A stretch of 56,967 nt of DNA from an uncultured Ruminococcus sp. (GCA_902761375.1 CACWKB010000005.1:1-56967); one strand, 5' to 3'. Counted from the stretch's first letter, positions 1 to 8,166 are shown. Program-made: numbers and translations. Notes: generated from the sequence alone by a model not told the origin.

Positions 1-112
1 CCTAACCCCTAACGCCTAACGCCTAACCCCTAACGCCTAACGCCTAACGCCTAACGCCTAACCCCTAACCCCTAACGCCTAACGCCTAACCCCTAACCCC
101 TAACCCCTATAC
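1..112. repeat. Heptamer tandem array CCTAACC/CCTAACG
   Basis: Fifteen perfect 7-bp units CCTAACS follow one another from 1 to 105, then a decayed unit (CCTATAC) ends at 112. Only the seventh base varies; in order it is C G G C G G G G C C G G C C C. The array runs off the left edge, so its true length is unknown. On the opposite strand adjoining C-type units give GGGG runs separated by TTA, a telomere-like G-rich pattern. It lies 58 bp before the pnp start. The decayed unit contains TATACT (108-113), which could serve as a -10 element without a clear -35. Confidence 0.95.
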
Positions 113-170
113 TACCTTTTTATTGCTAAATCAGTGAGATCCCGCGGACTGTGACAGAAAGGATTTTACT

Positions 171-2384
171 ATGAACAAAATGATGACATTTGACAAGTAC
201 AGAGTTTTTGAGACTGAGCTTGCCGGTCGTCCTCTGAAGGTCGAGACCGGTAAAATGACTCAGCTCGCCAACGGCGCCTGCCTTGTTAGCTACGGCGACA
301 CCGTTGTCCACTGCGCCGTCACCGCCTCCGCAAAGCCCCGCGAGGGCGTGGATTTCTTCCCGCTCTCCGTTGACTACGAGGAAAAGCTCTATTCCGTCGG
401 CAGGATCCCCGGCTCTTATCTCAAGAGAGAGGGCAGACCCTCCGAGCACGCGATCCTCACCAGCCGCGTGATCGACCGCCCCATCCGTCCGCTGTTTGAC
501 AAGAGCATGCGCAACGACGTTTCCATCGTCTGCACCGTGATGAGCGTAGACCCCGACTGCCAGCCCGAGATCGTGGCTATGATCGGCGCGTCGATCGCTA
601 TCTCTATCTCCGATATCCCCTGGAACGGCCCCATCTCCGGCGTTTCCGTGGGCATGATCGACGGCGAGTATATCATCAACCCCAACGAGGAGCAGCGCAA
701 GGTCTCCATGATGGCGACCACCGTCGCCTCCACCTCAGAGCGCATCGCGATGATCGAGGCGGGCGCGAACTGCGTTTCCGACGAGGATATGTACAACGCG
801 ATCATGGCAGGCCATGAGGCTAACCAGAAGATCATCGAGTTCATCAACGGCATCAAGGCTGAGATCGGCAAGCCCAAGTTCGAGTTTGCTTCCCTCGAGC
901 CCGCTCCCGAGATGTTCGAGGCGATCAAGGCTTTTGCCGAGGAGGACGTCAAGGCAGCCCTCGACACCGACGACAAGACCGTCCGCGACGAGCGCCTTAA
1001 GCCCATCTATGAGGCTGTACACGCCAAGTTTGACGAGCTTTATCCCGAGCAGGAGGCAGCCATCGACGAGTGCCTCTACAAGACCCAGAAATACATCGTT
1101 CGCCGCTGGCTGCTCGACGAGCAGAAGCGCGTAGACGGCAGAGGCATGGACGACATCCGTCCTCTCGCCAGCGAGGCGGGCGTTCTGCCCAGAGTTCACG
1201 GCTCGGGCATGTTCACCAGAGGTCAGACCCAGGTTCTGACCGTAGCCACCCTCGGCTCCGTGGGCGACAAGCAGCTCCTTGACGGCATCGACGGCGAGAC
1301 CGAGAAGCGCTACATCCACCACTACAACTTCCCCAGCTATTCGGTAGGCGAGACCAAGCCCAGCCGCGGCCCCGGCAGACGTGAGATCGGTCACGGCGCA
1401 CTTGCAGAGCGCGCTCTGCTGCCCGTAATCCCCTCGGTCGAGGACTTCCCCTATGCTATCCGCCTGGTTTCCGAGGTCCTGTCCTCGAACGGCTCAACCT
1501 CTCAGGGCTCCGTTTGCGGCTCCACTCTCGCTCTGATGGACGCCGGCGTTCCGATCAAGGCTCCCGTAGCCGGTATTTCCTGCGGACTTATCACCGAGGG
1601 CGACCGCTGGATGACCATGGTCGATATCCAGGGTCTCGAGGACTTCTTCGGCGACATGGACTTCAAGGTAGCCGGTACCCACGAGGGCATCACCGCTATC
1701 CAGATGGATCTCAAGATCCACGGCCTTACCCCCGAAATGGTCAAGGAAGCGCTTGAAAAGACCCACAAGGCTCGCATCTATATCCTCGACGAGGTAATGC
1801 TCAAGGCTATCGCCGAGCCCAGACCCGAGCTTTCACCCTATGCTCCCAAGATGTTCACCACCACCATCCCCGCCGACAAGATCAGCGAGGTCATCGGCAA
1901 GAGCGGCAAGGTCATCAAGGAGATCCAGGCTCAGTGCGACGTCAAGATCGACATCGAGGAGGACGGCGAGATCGGACAGGTATTCGTCGCGGGTCTCGAC
2001 GCCGACAAGTGCCGCCGCGCCATCGAGATCGTCCAGACCATCGCGGTCGACCCCGAGCCCGGCGCTATCTACCTCGGCAAGGTCACCAGACTCATGGACT
2101 TCGGCGCGTTCGTTGAGATCGCTCCCGGCAAGGAGGGACTCGTACACGTTTCTCAGCTCGACGTCAAGCGCACCGAGAACGTCACCGACGTTGTCAACGT
2201 GGGCGATATCATCCGCGTTATGGTCACCGAGATCGACGACAAGGGCAGACTCAACCTCAGCCGCCGTCAGGTTCTCATCGACGTTGACGGCATGACCCCC
2301 GAGGACGACGGCGACGACCGCCGCGAGCGCTCCTCTCGTCCCCGCAGACCCCGCGGCGACAGAGGCAGAGGCAACAGAAAATAA
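171..2384 (+). CDS. pnp: Polyribonucleotide nucleotidyltransferase (PNPase)
   Basis: Phosphorolytic 3'-to-5' exoribonuclease that degrades mRNA in the cytoplasm, releasing nucleoside diphosphates. The 737-residue product has the family layout: two RNase PH domains joined by an alpha-helical linker, a KH domain near residues 560-615 with the GKSGK loop, and an S1 domain near 627-697. The tail (about 705-737) is rich in Arg, Gly and Asp, a common RNA-binding extension. The motif GRIPGSYLKREGRPSE of the first PH domain is present. The start ATG at 171 is preceded by AAAGGA at 159-164; an in-frame ATG four codons later is possible. rpsO, the usual upstream neighbour, is not in view because the window begins in a repeat array. 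A terminator follows. Confidence 0.98.
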   Translation: MNKMMTFDKYRVFETELAGRPLKVETGKMTQLANGACLVSYGDTVVHCAVTASAKPREGVDFFPLSVDYEEKLYSVGRIPGSYLKREGRPSEHAILTSRVIDRPIRPLFDKSMRNDVSIVCTVMSVDPDCQPEIVAMIGASIAISISDIPWNGPISGVSVGMIDGEYIINPNEEQRKVSMMATTVASTSERIAMIEAGANCVSDEDMYNAIMAGHEANQKIIEFINGIKAEIGKPKFEFASLEPAPEMFEAIKAFAEEDVKAALDTDDKTVRDERLKPIYEAVHAKFDELYPEQEAAIDECLYKTQKYIVRRWLLDEQKRVDGRGMDDIRPLASEAGVLPRVHGSGMFTRGQTQVLTVATLGSVGDKQLLDGIDGETEKRYIHHYNFPSYSVGETKPSRGPGRREIGHGALAERALLPVIPSVEDFPYAIRLVSEVLSSNGSTSQGSVCGSTLALMDAGVPIKAPVAGISCGLITEGDRWMTMVDIQGLEDFFGDMDFKVAGTHEGITAIQMDLKIHGLTPEMVKEALEKTHKARIYILDEVMLKAIAEPRPELSPYAPKMFTTTIPADKISEVIGKSGKVIKEIQAQCDVKIDIEEDGEIGQVFVAGLDADKCRRAIEIVQTIAVDPEPGAIYLGKVTRLMDFGAFVEIAPGKEGLVHVSQLDVKRTENVTDVVNVGDIIRVMVTEIDDKGRLNLSRRQVLIDVDGMTPEDDGDDRRERSSRPRRPRGDRGRGNRK

Positions 2385-2398
2385 ATAAAATACCCATT

Positions 2399-2428
2399 CA
2401 GGGCGAGCCGCGCGTTCGCCCTGTTTTA
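2399..2428 (+). terminator. Rho-independent terminator after pnp
   Basis: Perfect 8-bp stem CAGGGCGA (2399-2406) with TCGCCCTG (2416-2423), loop of 9, followed by TTTT. It separates pnp from the peptidase gene that starts only 15 bp later. Confidence 0.85.
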
Positions 2429-2442
2429 ATAGGTGAAAAAAT

Positions 2443-3018
2443 ATGTGGAAAAAACCCGCTCCGCTTCCTGCGGACTTAAACAGCATCAAAAATCAAAAAA
2501 CGCTTCGCTTTGCCGAGAACACTGCCGCGCTGGACAAGGCACCCGAGTATATTTTCAGTCAGAACAACCCCGCAGTGAAGAAGCTTCACTATGGGCGCTA
2601 CGGAACGGTAGGCGCCAACGGCTGCGGCTCGGTCGTGCTCTACAACGCTCTGAGGGCGCTCGGCAAGCCCGTTCCTTACCCCGAGATAATCTATGAGATG
2701 GAGCTCAACCACATGCTGAGGTTTTTCGGAAAGCTCGGCACCTCGCCTCTGCGCTTTTCGCGCTTCCTGCGCGAGCACGGCGCGGACTGCGAGCCGCTGT
2801 ACTCATACTCCGAGCTTGCAAAAAGGATAGGGGAGTTCAAGGTTGTCATCATGTATATGCAGTACAAAAAAAGCCTGATGCGCCACTACTTCCTGATAAT
2901 CAAAAAACCCGACGGCAGCCTTGCGACCCTGAATCGCGGCAATCCAAACGGCTTCGGCAGCATAGACCTCTCAAAGCCATTCGACGGGCATATGCTTACG
3001 GCTTACTGTCTGAAATAA
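2443..3018 (+). CDS. C39-like (papain-fold) cysteine peptidase family protein
   Basis: A 191-residue protein with no signal peptide or membrane segment. GANGCGSVVLYNALRALG places a cysteine (C61) at the start of a helix, as in the papain-fold C39 and C39-like families. H148 in the MRHYFLII strand and an Asn in LNRGNPNG (164 or 168) fit the remaining triad positions. What it cleaves, if anything, cannot be read from sequence. There is no ABC transporter or bacteriocin precursor next to it, so a peptide-export role is unsupported. The start is ATG 2443 with AGGTG at 2431-2435. It probably has its own transcript because the pnp terminator precedes it. The family call rests on motif recognition only. 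Confidence 0.65.
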   Translation: MWKKPAPLPADLNSIKNQKTLRFAENTAALDKAPEYIFSQNNPAVKKLHYGRYGTVGANGCGSVVLYNALRALGKPVPYPEIIYEMELNHMLRFFGKLGTSPLRFSRFLREHGADCEPLYSYSELAKRIGEFKVVIMYMQYKKSLMRHYFLIIKKPDGSLATLNRGNPNGFGSIDLSKPFDGHMLTAYCLK

Positions 3019-3068
3019 GCTTCAGGGAAGCCCTAAAAATCCATTGAAAAATTCTACCTGATAAGCTC

Positions 3069-3110
3069 AAGGCATACTGAGTTATTTTAACATAATGCTC
3101 AGTATGCCTT
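3069..3110. terminator. 13-bp perfect inverted repeat after the peptidase gene
   Basis: AAGGCATACTGAG (3069-3081) pairs perfectly with CTCAGTATGCCTT (3098-3110) around a 16-nt AT-rich loop. The 3' flank is AAGTGTTATTGTTG, so the U-tract is weak. It may end transcription of the upstream gene or act as a processing hairpin. Confidence 0.6.
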
Positions 3111-3159
3111 AAGTGTTATTGTTGAAAACGACGAAATAATAATCTGTTTGACTTTGATA

Positions 3160-3188
3160 TTGAAAAAACCGCCGAAAACTATTATAAT
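3160..3188 (+). promoter_or_regulatory. SigA-type promoter for oadG-oadB
   Basis: TTGAAA (3160-3165), a 17-bp spacer, then TATAAT (3183-3188). A 10-bp inverted repeat, AAACCGCCGA (3166-3175) with TCGGCGGTTT (3208-3217), begins in the spacer and ends in the early leader, so it could be an operator or a leader hairpin. Confidence 0.75.
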
Positions 3189-3247
3189 TAAACCGTATGC
3201 AAATATCTCGGCGGTTTCATTGAATTGCCGATACGGGAGATGTTTTT

Positions 3248-3703
3248 ATGAATGTATCCATTCCGGCGCCGGTTCTTGCCGCGGCGGAGTCAATGAGCCT
3301 TGCGGACAGGGGAATCTCCGCCGCTAAGGTAATCCTGACCGGCTTTGTAGTCGTGTTCGCGGTTCTGCTGCTGCTGATCCTTATCATCAAGGTGTACAGC
3401 ACGATCGTGGGAAAGGCTCAGGACGCGAGCGGAAGACGCGCCAAAAAGAAGCTCAAGGTCAAGGAGGGCGAGCTCAAGCTTGCCGCAAAAACCGTGCCTG
3501 CGAAGCCCTCGGAGAAAACCGAGGCGCCGCCTTCCTCCGATGAGATACCCGAGGAGGTCGTTGCCGTGATCGCCGCCGCGGTCGCCGCGATGTACGGCTC
3601 ATCCGGCAAGGCGAGGATCAAGAGCATCAAGAGGTCGGGCGGCAGACGCTCGGCGTGGGCAAACGCGGGAATCGCCGATAATACCCGCCCGTTTAATCAA
3701 TAG
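3248..3703 (+). CDS. oadG: Na+-pump decarboxylase gamma subunit (OadG family)
   Basis: Small membrane subunit that assembles Na+-translocating oxaloacetate or methylmalonyl-CoA decarboxylases. The 151-residue product has one strong membrane segment (about residues 27-47), then a basic, Lys-rich cytoplasmic part, an Ala/Pro/Glu linker, and a C-terminal IKSIKRSGGRRSAWANAG stretch typical of the family. GGGAGA lies before the ATG. It is 18 bp upstream of the beta subunit, so the two are co-transcribed. The biotin carrier and the carboxyltransferase alpha subunit are not adjacent; they must be elsewhere if the pump is complete. Confidence 0.85.
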   Translation: MNVSIPAPVLAAAESMSLADRGISAAKVILTGFVVVFAVLLLLILIIKVYSTIVGKAQDASGRRAKKKLKVKEGELKLAAKTVPAKPSEKTEAPPSSDEIPEEVVAVIAAAVAAMYGSSGKARIKSIKRSGGRRSAWANAGIADNTRPFNQ

Positions 3704-3721
3704 AAAGGGCGTAAAAGATTT

Positions 3722-4975
3722 ATGCAGATAATCAACGGATTTTTAGACGCCATCATCGGACTGTACAACAGCTCCGGTCTTGCGACTCTCGGATGGCAGA
3801 ATTACGTAATGATAGTGATAGCGATCGTGCTGCTCTATTTAGCTATCAAAAAGCAATATGAGCCGCTGCTGCTGCTCCCGATAGCCTTCGGCATGCTGCT
3901 CGTCAACCTTTATCCCGAGATCATGGCGGCTCCCAAGCTCGAAATGGTCAATATCCCGGGCGTTCAAACGCTCGAGGAGGCGGCAAAGGTCCCGGCGGCA
4001 GTCGGACACACTGTCACTCAGATCAACGGGCAGTTCTTCTACGAAAGCCCGACCTACGGCGGATTGCTCTACTACCTCTATCAGGGCGTCAAGCTCGGTA
4101 TCTATCCGCCTCTCATCTTCCTCGGAATCGGCTGCATGACCGACTTCGGTCCCCTTATCGCCAACCCCAAGAGCCTGATCCTCGGCGCTGCGGCGCAGAT
4201 AGGCATTTTCGTGACCTTTACCGGCGCGATATTCCTCGGCTTCACCGAGGCTGAGGCGGGCGCGATAGGCATCATCGGCGGCGCCGACGGCCCTACCGCC
4301 ATCTACGTAACCACAAAATTGGCGCCTCATCTGCTCGGTTCCATCGCAATCGCGGCATATTCATACATGGCGCTGGTTCCGATAATCCAGCCGCCTATCA
4401 TGAAGGCGCTCACCACCAAAAAGGAGCGCTCCGTAGTTATGGAGCAGCTTCGCCCCGTTTCCAAGCTCGAGAAGATCATGTTCCCGATCATCGTCGTCAT
4501 CCTGATCGCTATCTTCCTGCCTGACGCCGCTCCGCTGGTCGGTATGCTCATGCTCGGCAACCTGTTCAAGGAATCCGGAGTGGTAGACCGCATCGCAAAG
4601 GCAGCCCAGAACGAGCTGATGAACATTATCACCATCTTCCTCGGCACCACGGTAGGCGCGACCGCCTCGGGTACGAACTTCCTCAAGCTCGACACCCTGA
4701 AGATCATCGCCCTCGGTCTGCTGGCGTTCTGCATGGGCACCGCCTTCGGCGTGCTCTTCGGCAAGATCATGTACAAGGTCACGGGCGGCAAGGTCAATCC
4801 GCTCATCGGTTCCGCTGGCGTTTCCGCTGTTCCCATGGCGGCGCGCGTTTCGCAGCGCGTCGGTCAGCAGGAGAACCCCGGAAACTTCCTGCTCATGCAC
4901 GCGATGGGTCCCAACGTAGCCGGAGTTATCGGCTCCGCCGTCGCCGCGGGCGTTCTGCTCAACGTTGTAAAATAA
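3722..4975 (+). CDS. oadB: Na+-translocating decarboxylase beta subunit (OadB/GcdB family)
   Basis: Polytopic membrane subunit that decarboxylates carboxybiotin and pumps Na+ outward. At 417 residues it has the family's length and about ten hydrophobic segments. The conserved GGADGPTAIYVTTKLAP region (about residues 186-202) is present and includes the Asp that the family uses for Na+ coupling. Between the first membrane segments is an extracytoplasmic loop rich in charged and Tyr residues. It is partnered with oadG upstream. Whether the substrate is oxaloacetate, malonyl-, methylmalonyl- or glutaconyl-CoA is set by the missing alpha subunit and cannot be told here. Confidence 0.92.
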   Translation: MQIINGFLDAIIGLYNSSGLATLGWQNYVMIVIAIVLLYLAIKKQYEPLLLLPIAFGMLLVNLYPEIMAAPKLEMVNIPGVQTLEEAAKVPAAVGHTVTQINGQFFYESPTYGGLLYYLYQGVKLGIYPPLIFLGIGCMTDFGPLIANPKSLILGAAAQIGIFVTFTGAIFLGFTEAEAGAIGIIGGADGPTAIYVTTKLAPHLLGSIAIAAYSYMALVPIIQPPIMKALTTKKERSVVMEQLRPVSKLEKIMFPIIVVILIAIFLPDAAPLVGMLMLGNLFKESGVVDRIAKAAQNELMNIITIFLGTTVGATASGTNFLKLDTLKIIALGLLAFCMGTAFGVLFGKIMYKVTGGKVNPLIGSAGVSAVPMAARVSQRVGQQENPGNFLLMHAMGPNVAGVIGSAVAAGVLLNVVK

Positions 4976-4994
4976 TTAATCACTCGAATAATCC

Positions 4995-5035
4995 AAGGGC
5001 TCTTTGCTGTGATTTGCAGAGAGTCCTTGATTTTT
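4995..5035 (+). terminator. Terminator after oadB
   Basis: AAGGGCTCT (4995-5003) pairs with AGAGTCCTT (5020-5028) with one G-U wobble, followed by GATTTTT. Confidence 0.8.
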
Positions 5036-5059
5036 CCAATATTATTCTTCGACAAATTT

Positions 5060-5086
5060 ATAATAATTCTAATTTAGAATTATTAT
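5060..5086. repeat. AT-rich palindrome, copy 1 (before the Wzz-like gene)
   Basis: A 13-bp arm (5060-5072) is the exact inverse complement of 5074-5086 around one base. The core AATAATTCT-A-ATTTAGAATTAT recurs on the minus strand at 51664-51686 with one difference. The right arm covers the putative -35 of the downstream gene, so it could also act as an operator. Confidence 0.85.
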
Positions 5087-5102
5087 TCCGATTATGTATA
5101 AT
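5074..5102 (+). promoter_or_regulatory. Possible promoter of the Wzz/tyrosine-kinase pair
   Basis: TTAGAA (5074-5079), 17 bp, TATAAT (5097-5102). The -10 is consensus and the -35 is poor; the -35 lies inside the palindrome at 5060-5086. Confidence 0.45.
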
Positions 5103-5182
5103 ATAATATTAAAGAATGTTGTTATTACAATAAGTGATCACTGCATCAGCGCATTGCGAAAACAGATTTAAGGGAGATACGA

Positions 5183-5914
5183 ATGACTAAAAATATCACG
5201 GTGCAAAAGATACTCGGCATTCTTTTGCACAGAATCAAGTTTATCCTGATAACGACCTTTGTTGCGGGACTTTTGGTGTTCCTATACACGAGCTTTTTTA
5301 TCACGCCGATGTACAGCGCATCGACGATGATTTTCATTCAGAACTACAACAAATCCAGCAAGACTACAGACGACCCCGACGCCGGTAAATCCGATAAGAG
5401 CAAATCGCAGTCGGACGCGAATCAAAGCAACAACGAGACCGCAAAGAAGATTTTCTACTCGGATATCAACTCGTCCGCCGCGCTTGCGAAGATATGCGTT
5501 ACGCTTTTCCAGAATTCCGATACCGTCACCTCGGTTTACGACGGCTGCAACGTGTCCTTCAGCGTCGTCCCCGATACCTTTTACATAACCATCGACGTCT
5601 CGGGCTCGGATCCCAAAAAGTGCGCCAATGTAGCCAATCAGGTCGCCGACCAGTGCGCGAGCGTTTTCCATGAGTGGCTCGCTTACGGTCAGATAGGCAC
5701 GATCCGCAAGGCGGTCGAGCCCGGTAAACCGTATTCTCCCGATAAGCTCAAGAACACGCTTATAGGCTTGGCTGTAGGTCTTGTCGCGTCCTGTCTTATT
5801 TCAATTCTCCTTGAGCTGATCGACACGACTATCCGCCCGGATGAGGACCTTTCGGAGCTTTACGATATTCCCGTATTTGCCGAGATCCCCGATTTTGAAA
5901 GTTCAGGCAGGTGA
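5183..5914 (+). CDS. Wzz/YveK-type polysaccharide co-polymerase, tyrosine-kinase activator
   Basis: Membrane protein that in Gram-positive capsule and exopolysaccharide systems (CapA/CpsC/YveK) anchors and activates a cytoplasmic tyrosine kinase and sets chain length. The 243-residue product has a membrane segment at about 18-39, an extracytoplasmic region with a Lys/Ser/Asp/Asn-rich low-complexity patch, a second membrane segment at about 190-209, and a cytoplasmic tail LIDTTIRPDEDLSELYDIPV, the typical kinase-docking end. GGGAGA precedes the ATG. It overlaps the kinase region by tight spacing. No glycosyltransferase, flippase or polymerase gene is nearby. Confidence 0.85.
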   Translation: MTKNITVQKILGILLHRIKFILITTFVAGLLVFLYTSFFITPMYSASTMIFIQNYNKSSKTTDDPDAGKSDKSKSQSDANQSNNETAKKIFYSDINSSAALAKICVTLFQNSDTVTSVYDGCNVSFSVVPDTFYITIDVSGSDPKKCANVANQVADQCASVFHEWLAYGQIGTIRKAVEPGKPYSPDKLKNTLIGLAVGLVASCLISILLELIDTTIRPDEDLSELYDIPVFAEIPDFESSGR

Positions 5915-5919
5915 GCGCG

Positions 5920-6642
5920 ATGAAAATCAAGTTTGGAAGCAAGAAAAAAAAGAACGAAAAGAACGGCGAGCTGCGCACCGAAACCATAAGCGACAAGAGC
6001 AGATTCGCTATTGTTGAATCATACAAGGCAGCGCGTTCAAATATCATGTTCTCGCTGTCGGCGGACGACGACAAGATGTTTGCCGTTACCAGCTATTCCA
6101 AGGGCGAGGGCAAGAGTACGGTTTCCTCCAATCTTGCGATCTCCTTCTCAAAGATGGAGAAGCGTGTGCTCCTCGTGGACTGCGATCTTCGCCGTCCGAA
6201 CATCCACAATATCTTCAAGGTTGAGAATTCCATAGGCTTATCAAACATTATAGGTAAGATGTGCGAGTTCGAGGATGTCGTTCACCGCAATGTGATCCCT
6301 AATCTCGACCTGCTGCCCTCCGGCACGATCCCGCCCAACCCCTCGGAGCTGCTCTGCTCGGCACGTTTCGTTTCGCTGATCCGTGAGCTTTACGAGAGCT
6401 ACGACTATATCATCTTTGACACTCCGCCCATCGGCGTAGTTGCCGACGCGCTGCTTCTCAAGGATCTGATCGCGGGCTTTGTGGTGGTCCTCCGCGAGCG
6501 TTCAACAACCCACGGCGACCTCCAGAATATGCTCGACAGCATTAAGCTCGCCGACACTAAGATACTCGGCTTTATTAAGGTAGGCTGCGAGACCAGCAAG
6601 AAGCGCAGCAGACGCGGCTACTACTATTATCAGTATTATTGA
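5920..6642 (+). CDS. Bacterial tyrosine kinase (CpsD/CapB family)
   Basis: P-loop protein-tyrosine kinase of the BY-kinase class, the partner of the preceding membrane protein. Walker A SYSKGEGKSTVSSNLA, Walker A' RVLLVDCDLRRP and Walker B YDYIIFDTPP are all present. The C-terminus RRGYYYYQYY carries six tyrosines, the usual autophosphorylation cluster. I start it at ATG 5920 because AGGTGAG (5909-5915) is well spaced; GTG 5911 lies in that ribosome site. Its start is five bases beyond the stop of the preceding gene. No matching PHP-type tyrosine phosphatase gene is present. A strong terminator follows, so the pair is a stand-alone two-gene operon. Confidence 0.92.
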   Translation: MKIKFGSKKKKNEKNGELRTETISDKSRFAIVESYKAARSNIMFSLSADDDKMFAVTSYSKGEGKSTVSSNLAISFSKMEKRVLLVDCDLRRPNIHNIFKVENSIGLSNIIGKMCEFEDVVHRNVIPNLDLLPSGTIPPNPSELLCSARFVSLIRELYESYDYIIFDTPPIGVVADALLLKDLIAGFVVVLRERSTTHGDLQNMLDSIKLADTKILGFIKVGCETSKKRSRRGYYYYQYY

Positions 6643-6648
6643 TTTTGC

Positions 6649-6690
6649 AACAGGCTCACCAAGAGGATTCTTTATGAGCCTGTTTTTTCT
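6649..6690 (+). terminator. Terminator after the tyrosine kinase
   Basis: AACAGGCTCA (6649-6658) pairs perfectly with TGAGCCTGTT (6675-6684), followed by a run of T. Confidence 0.92.
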
Positions 6691-6729
6691 TTTGAATTTG
6701 ACGAAAAATGCAGGATTCTCAAAAAAGAC

Positions 6730-6758
6730 TTGCATTTTTCTTTCCGCTGTATTAAAAT
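6730..6758 (+). promoter_or_regulatory. Promoter of the aminotransferase gene
   Basis: TTGCAT (6730-6735), 17-bp spacer, TAAAAT (6753-6758). Confidence 0.65.
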
Positions 6759-6796
6759 GTATAAGGTTGATAATAAACTTTTAGGAGATAATGGAA

Positions 6797-8077
6797 ATGA
6801 ATTATTTCAACAGCAGCAAGCAGGAGCTTGAACAGGAGTATCAGAGCCTGAAGAAGCAGTATGAGGACGAAAAGGGCAAGGGGCTCAGCCTCAACATGGC
6901 GCGCGGAAAGCCCGGCAAGGAGCAGCTTGACCTCTCCAACGATATGCTCGATATCTTCAACAGCAAGTCCGATTTCATCGGCTCCGACGGCATGGACTGC
7001 CGCAACTACGGTATCCTCGAGGGCATCGACGAGTGCAGGAAGCTCTTCGGAGACATCCTCGGAGTACCCGCCAACAAGGTTATGGTCGGCGGCAACTCGA
7101 GCCTCAACATGATGTTCGACACCATAAGCTGCATGATGACAAAGCCCATTGTCGAGGGCTGCACCCCGTGGATCGACGTTCCCGACAGAAAGTTCCTCTG
7201 TCCGGTACCCGGCTATGACCGCCACTTCGGCATCACCGGCTACTACGGATTCGAGATGATCCCCGTTCCCATGACCTGCGACGGTCCCGATATGGACATG
7301 ATCGAGCGCCTCGTTTCGACCGACGACAGCATCAAGGGCATCTGGTGTGTTCCCAAGTACTCGAATCCCCAGGGCATAACCTACAGCGACGAGACCGTGC
7401 GCCGTTTTGCGCGCCTCAAGCCCGCCGCCGCGGATTTCCGCATCATGTGGGACAACGCCTACTGCATCCACGATATCACCGACACGCCCGACGAGCTGCT
7501 CAATATCTACGACGAGTGCGTAAAGGCAGGCAGCGAGGACCTTCCGATCCTTTTCTGCTCCACCTCGAAGATCACCTTCCCGGGCGCGGGCGTTGCCGCA
7601 ATGGCTGCCTCCGACAACAACATGAAGGTGTTCAAGGAGCGCTATAATTATCAGGTCATCAGCTACGACAAGCTCAATATGATGCGCCACGCGATCTTTT
7701 TCAAGGATTACAACGGCGTGCTCAACCATATGAAAAAGCACAAGGCGATCCTCAAGCCCAAATTTGATATCGTGCTCAAGGCTCTCGACAGCGAGCTTGC
7801 GCCGACCGGAGTGGGAGAGTGGACTAAGCCCAACGGCGGCTACTTTGTGAGCATCGACGTGCTCGAGGGCACGGCAAAGCGCGTTGTCCGGCTCTGCTGC
7901 GAGGCGGGCGTCGTCATGACCGGAGCCGGCGCGACCTATCCGCTCGGCAAGGACCCCAAGGACAGCAATATCCGCATCGCGCCTACCTTCCCGCCCAATG
8001 ACGAGCTCGAGGTCGCGATGGAGGTTTTCTGCATCTGCGCGAGACTTGCCGCCTGCGAAAAGCTGCTTGAAAAATGA
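6797..8077 (+). CDS. Aspartate-type aminotransferase (fold-type I, subgroup Ic / Aminotran_MocR family)
   Basis: PLP-dependent enzyme, most likely moving amino groups between aspartate and 2-oxoglutarate. The N-terminal NMARGKPGKEQLDLSND resembles actinobacterial subgroup Ic aspartate aminotransferases rather than AspC or PatA. The PLP lysine is expected in STSKITFPGAGVAA, and WDNAYCIHD carries the PLP-contacting Asp. About 426 residues, normal for the family. ATG 6797 gives a 9-base spacer from AGGAG (6783-6787); ATG 6791 would leave only 3. It appears monocistronic, with its own promoter and a long AT-rich gap after it. Substrate preference is inferred from family resemblance. Confidence 0.85.
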   Translation: MNYFNSSKQELEQEYQSLKKQYEDEKGKGLSLNMARGKPGKEQLDLSNDMLDIFNSKSDFIGSDGMDCRNYGILEGIDECRKLFGDILGVPANKVMVGGNSSLNMMFDTISCMMTKPIVEGCTPWIDVPDRKFLCPVPGYDRHFGITGYYGFEMIPVPMTCDGPDMDMIERLVSTDDSIKGIWCVPKYSNPQGITYSDETVRRFARLKPAAADFRIMWDNAYCIHDITDTPDELLNIYDECVKAGSEDLPILFCSTSKITFPGAGVAAMAASDNNMKVFKERYNYQVISYDKLNMMRHAIFFKDYNGVLNHMKKHKAILKPKFDIVLKALDSELAPTGVGEWTKPNGGYFVSIDVLEGTAKRVVRLCCEAGVVMTGAGATYPLGKDPKDSNIRIAPTFPPNDELEVAMEVFCICARLAACEKLLEK

Positions 8078-8166
8078 TTATCGGCGCGATTTGTAAAAAT
8101 TCACTCTGAAATTTAATGCAAAATCGATAAACATTATCATTTTTTTATTAAATATTCACGATACTA

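Noticed and set aside
1-105. Genuine telomere of a linear replicon
   Set aside because: The units resemble telomeric repeats, but the array is internal to a bacterial gene context at a window edge and varies between two unit types; an interstitial minisatellite is simpler.
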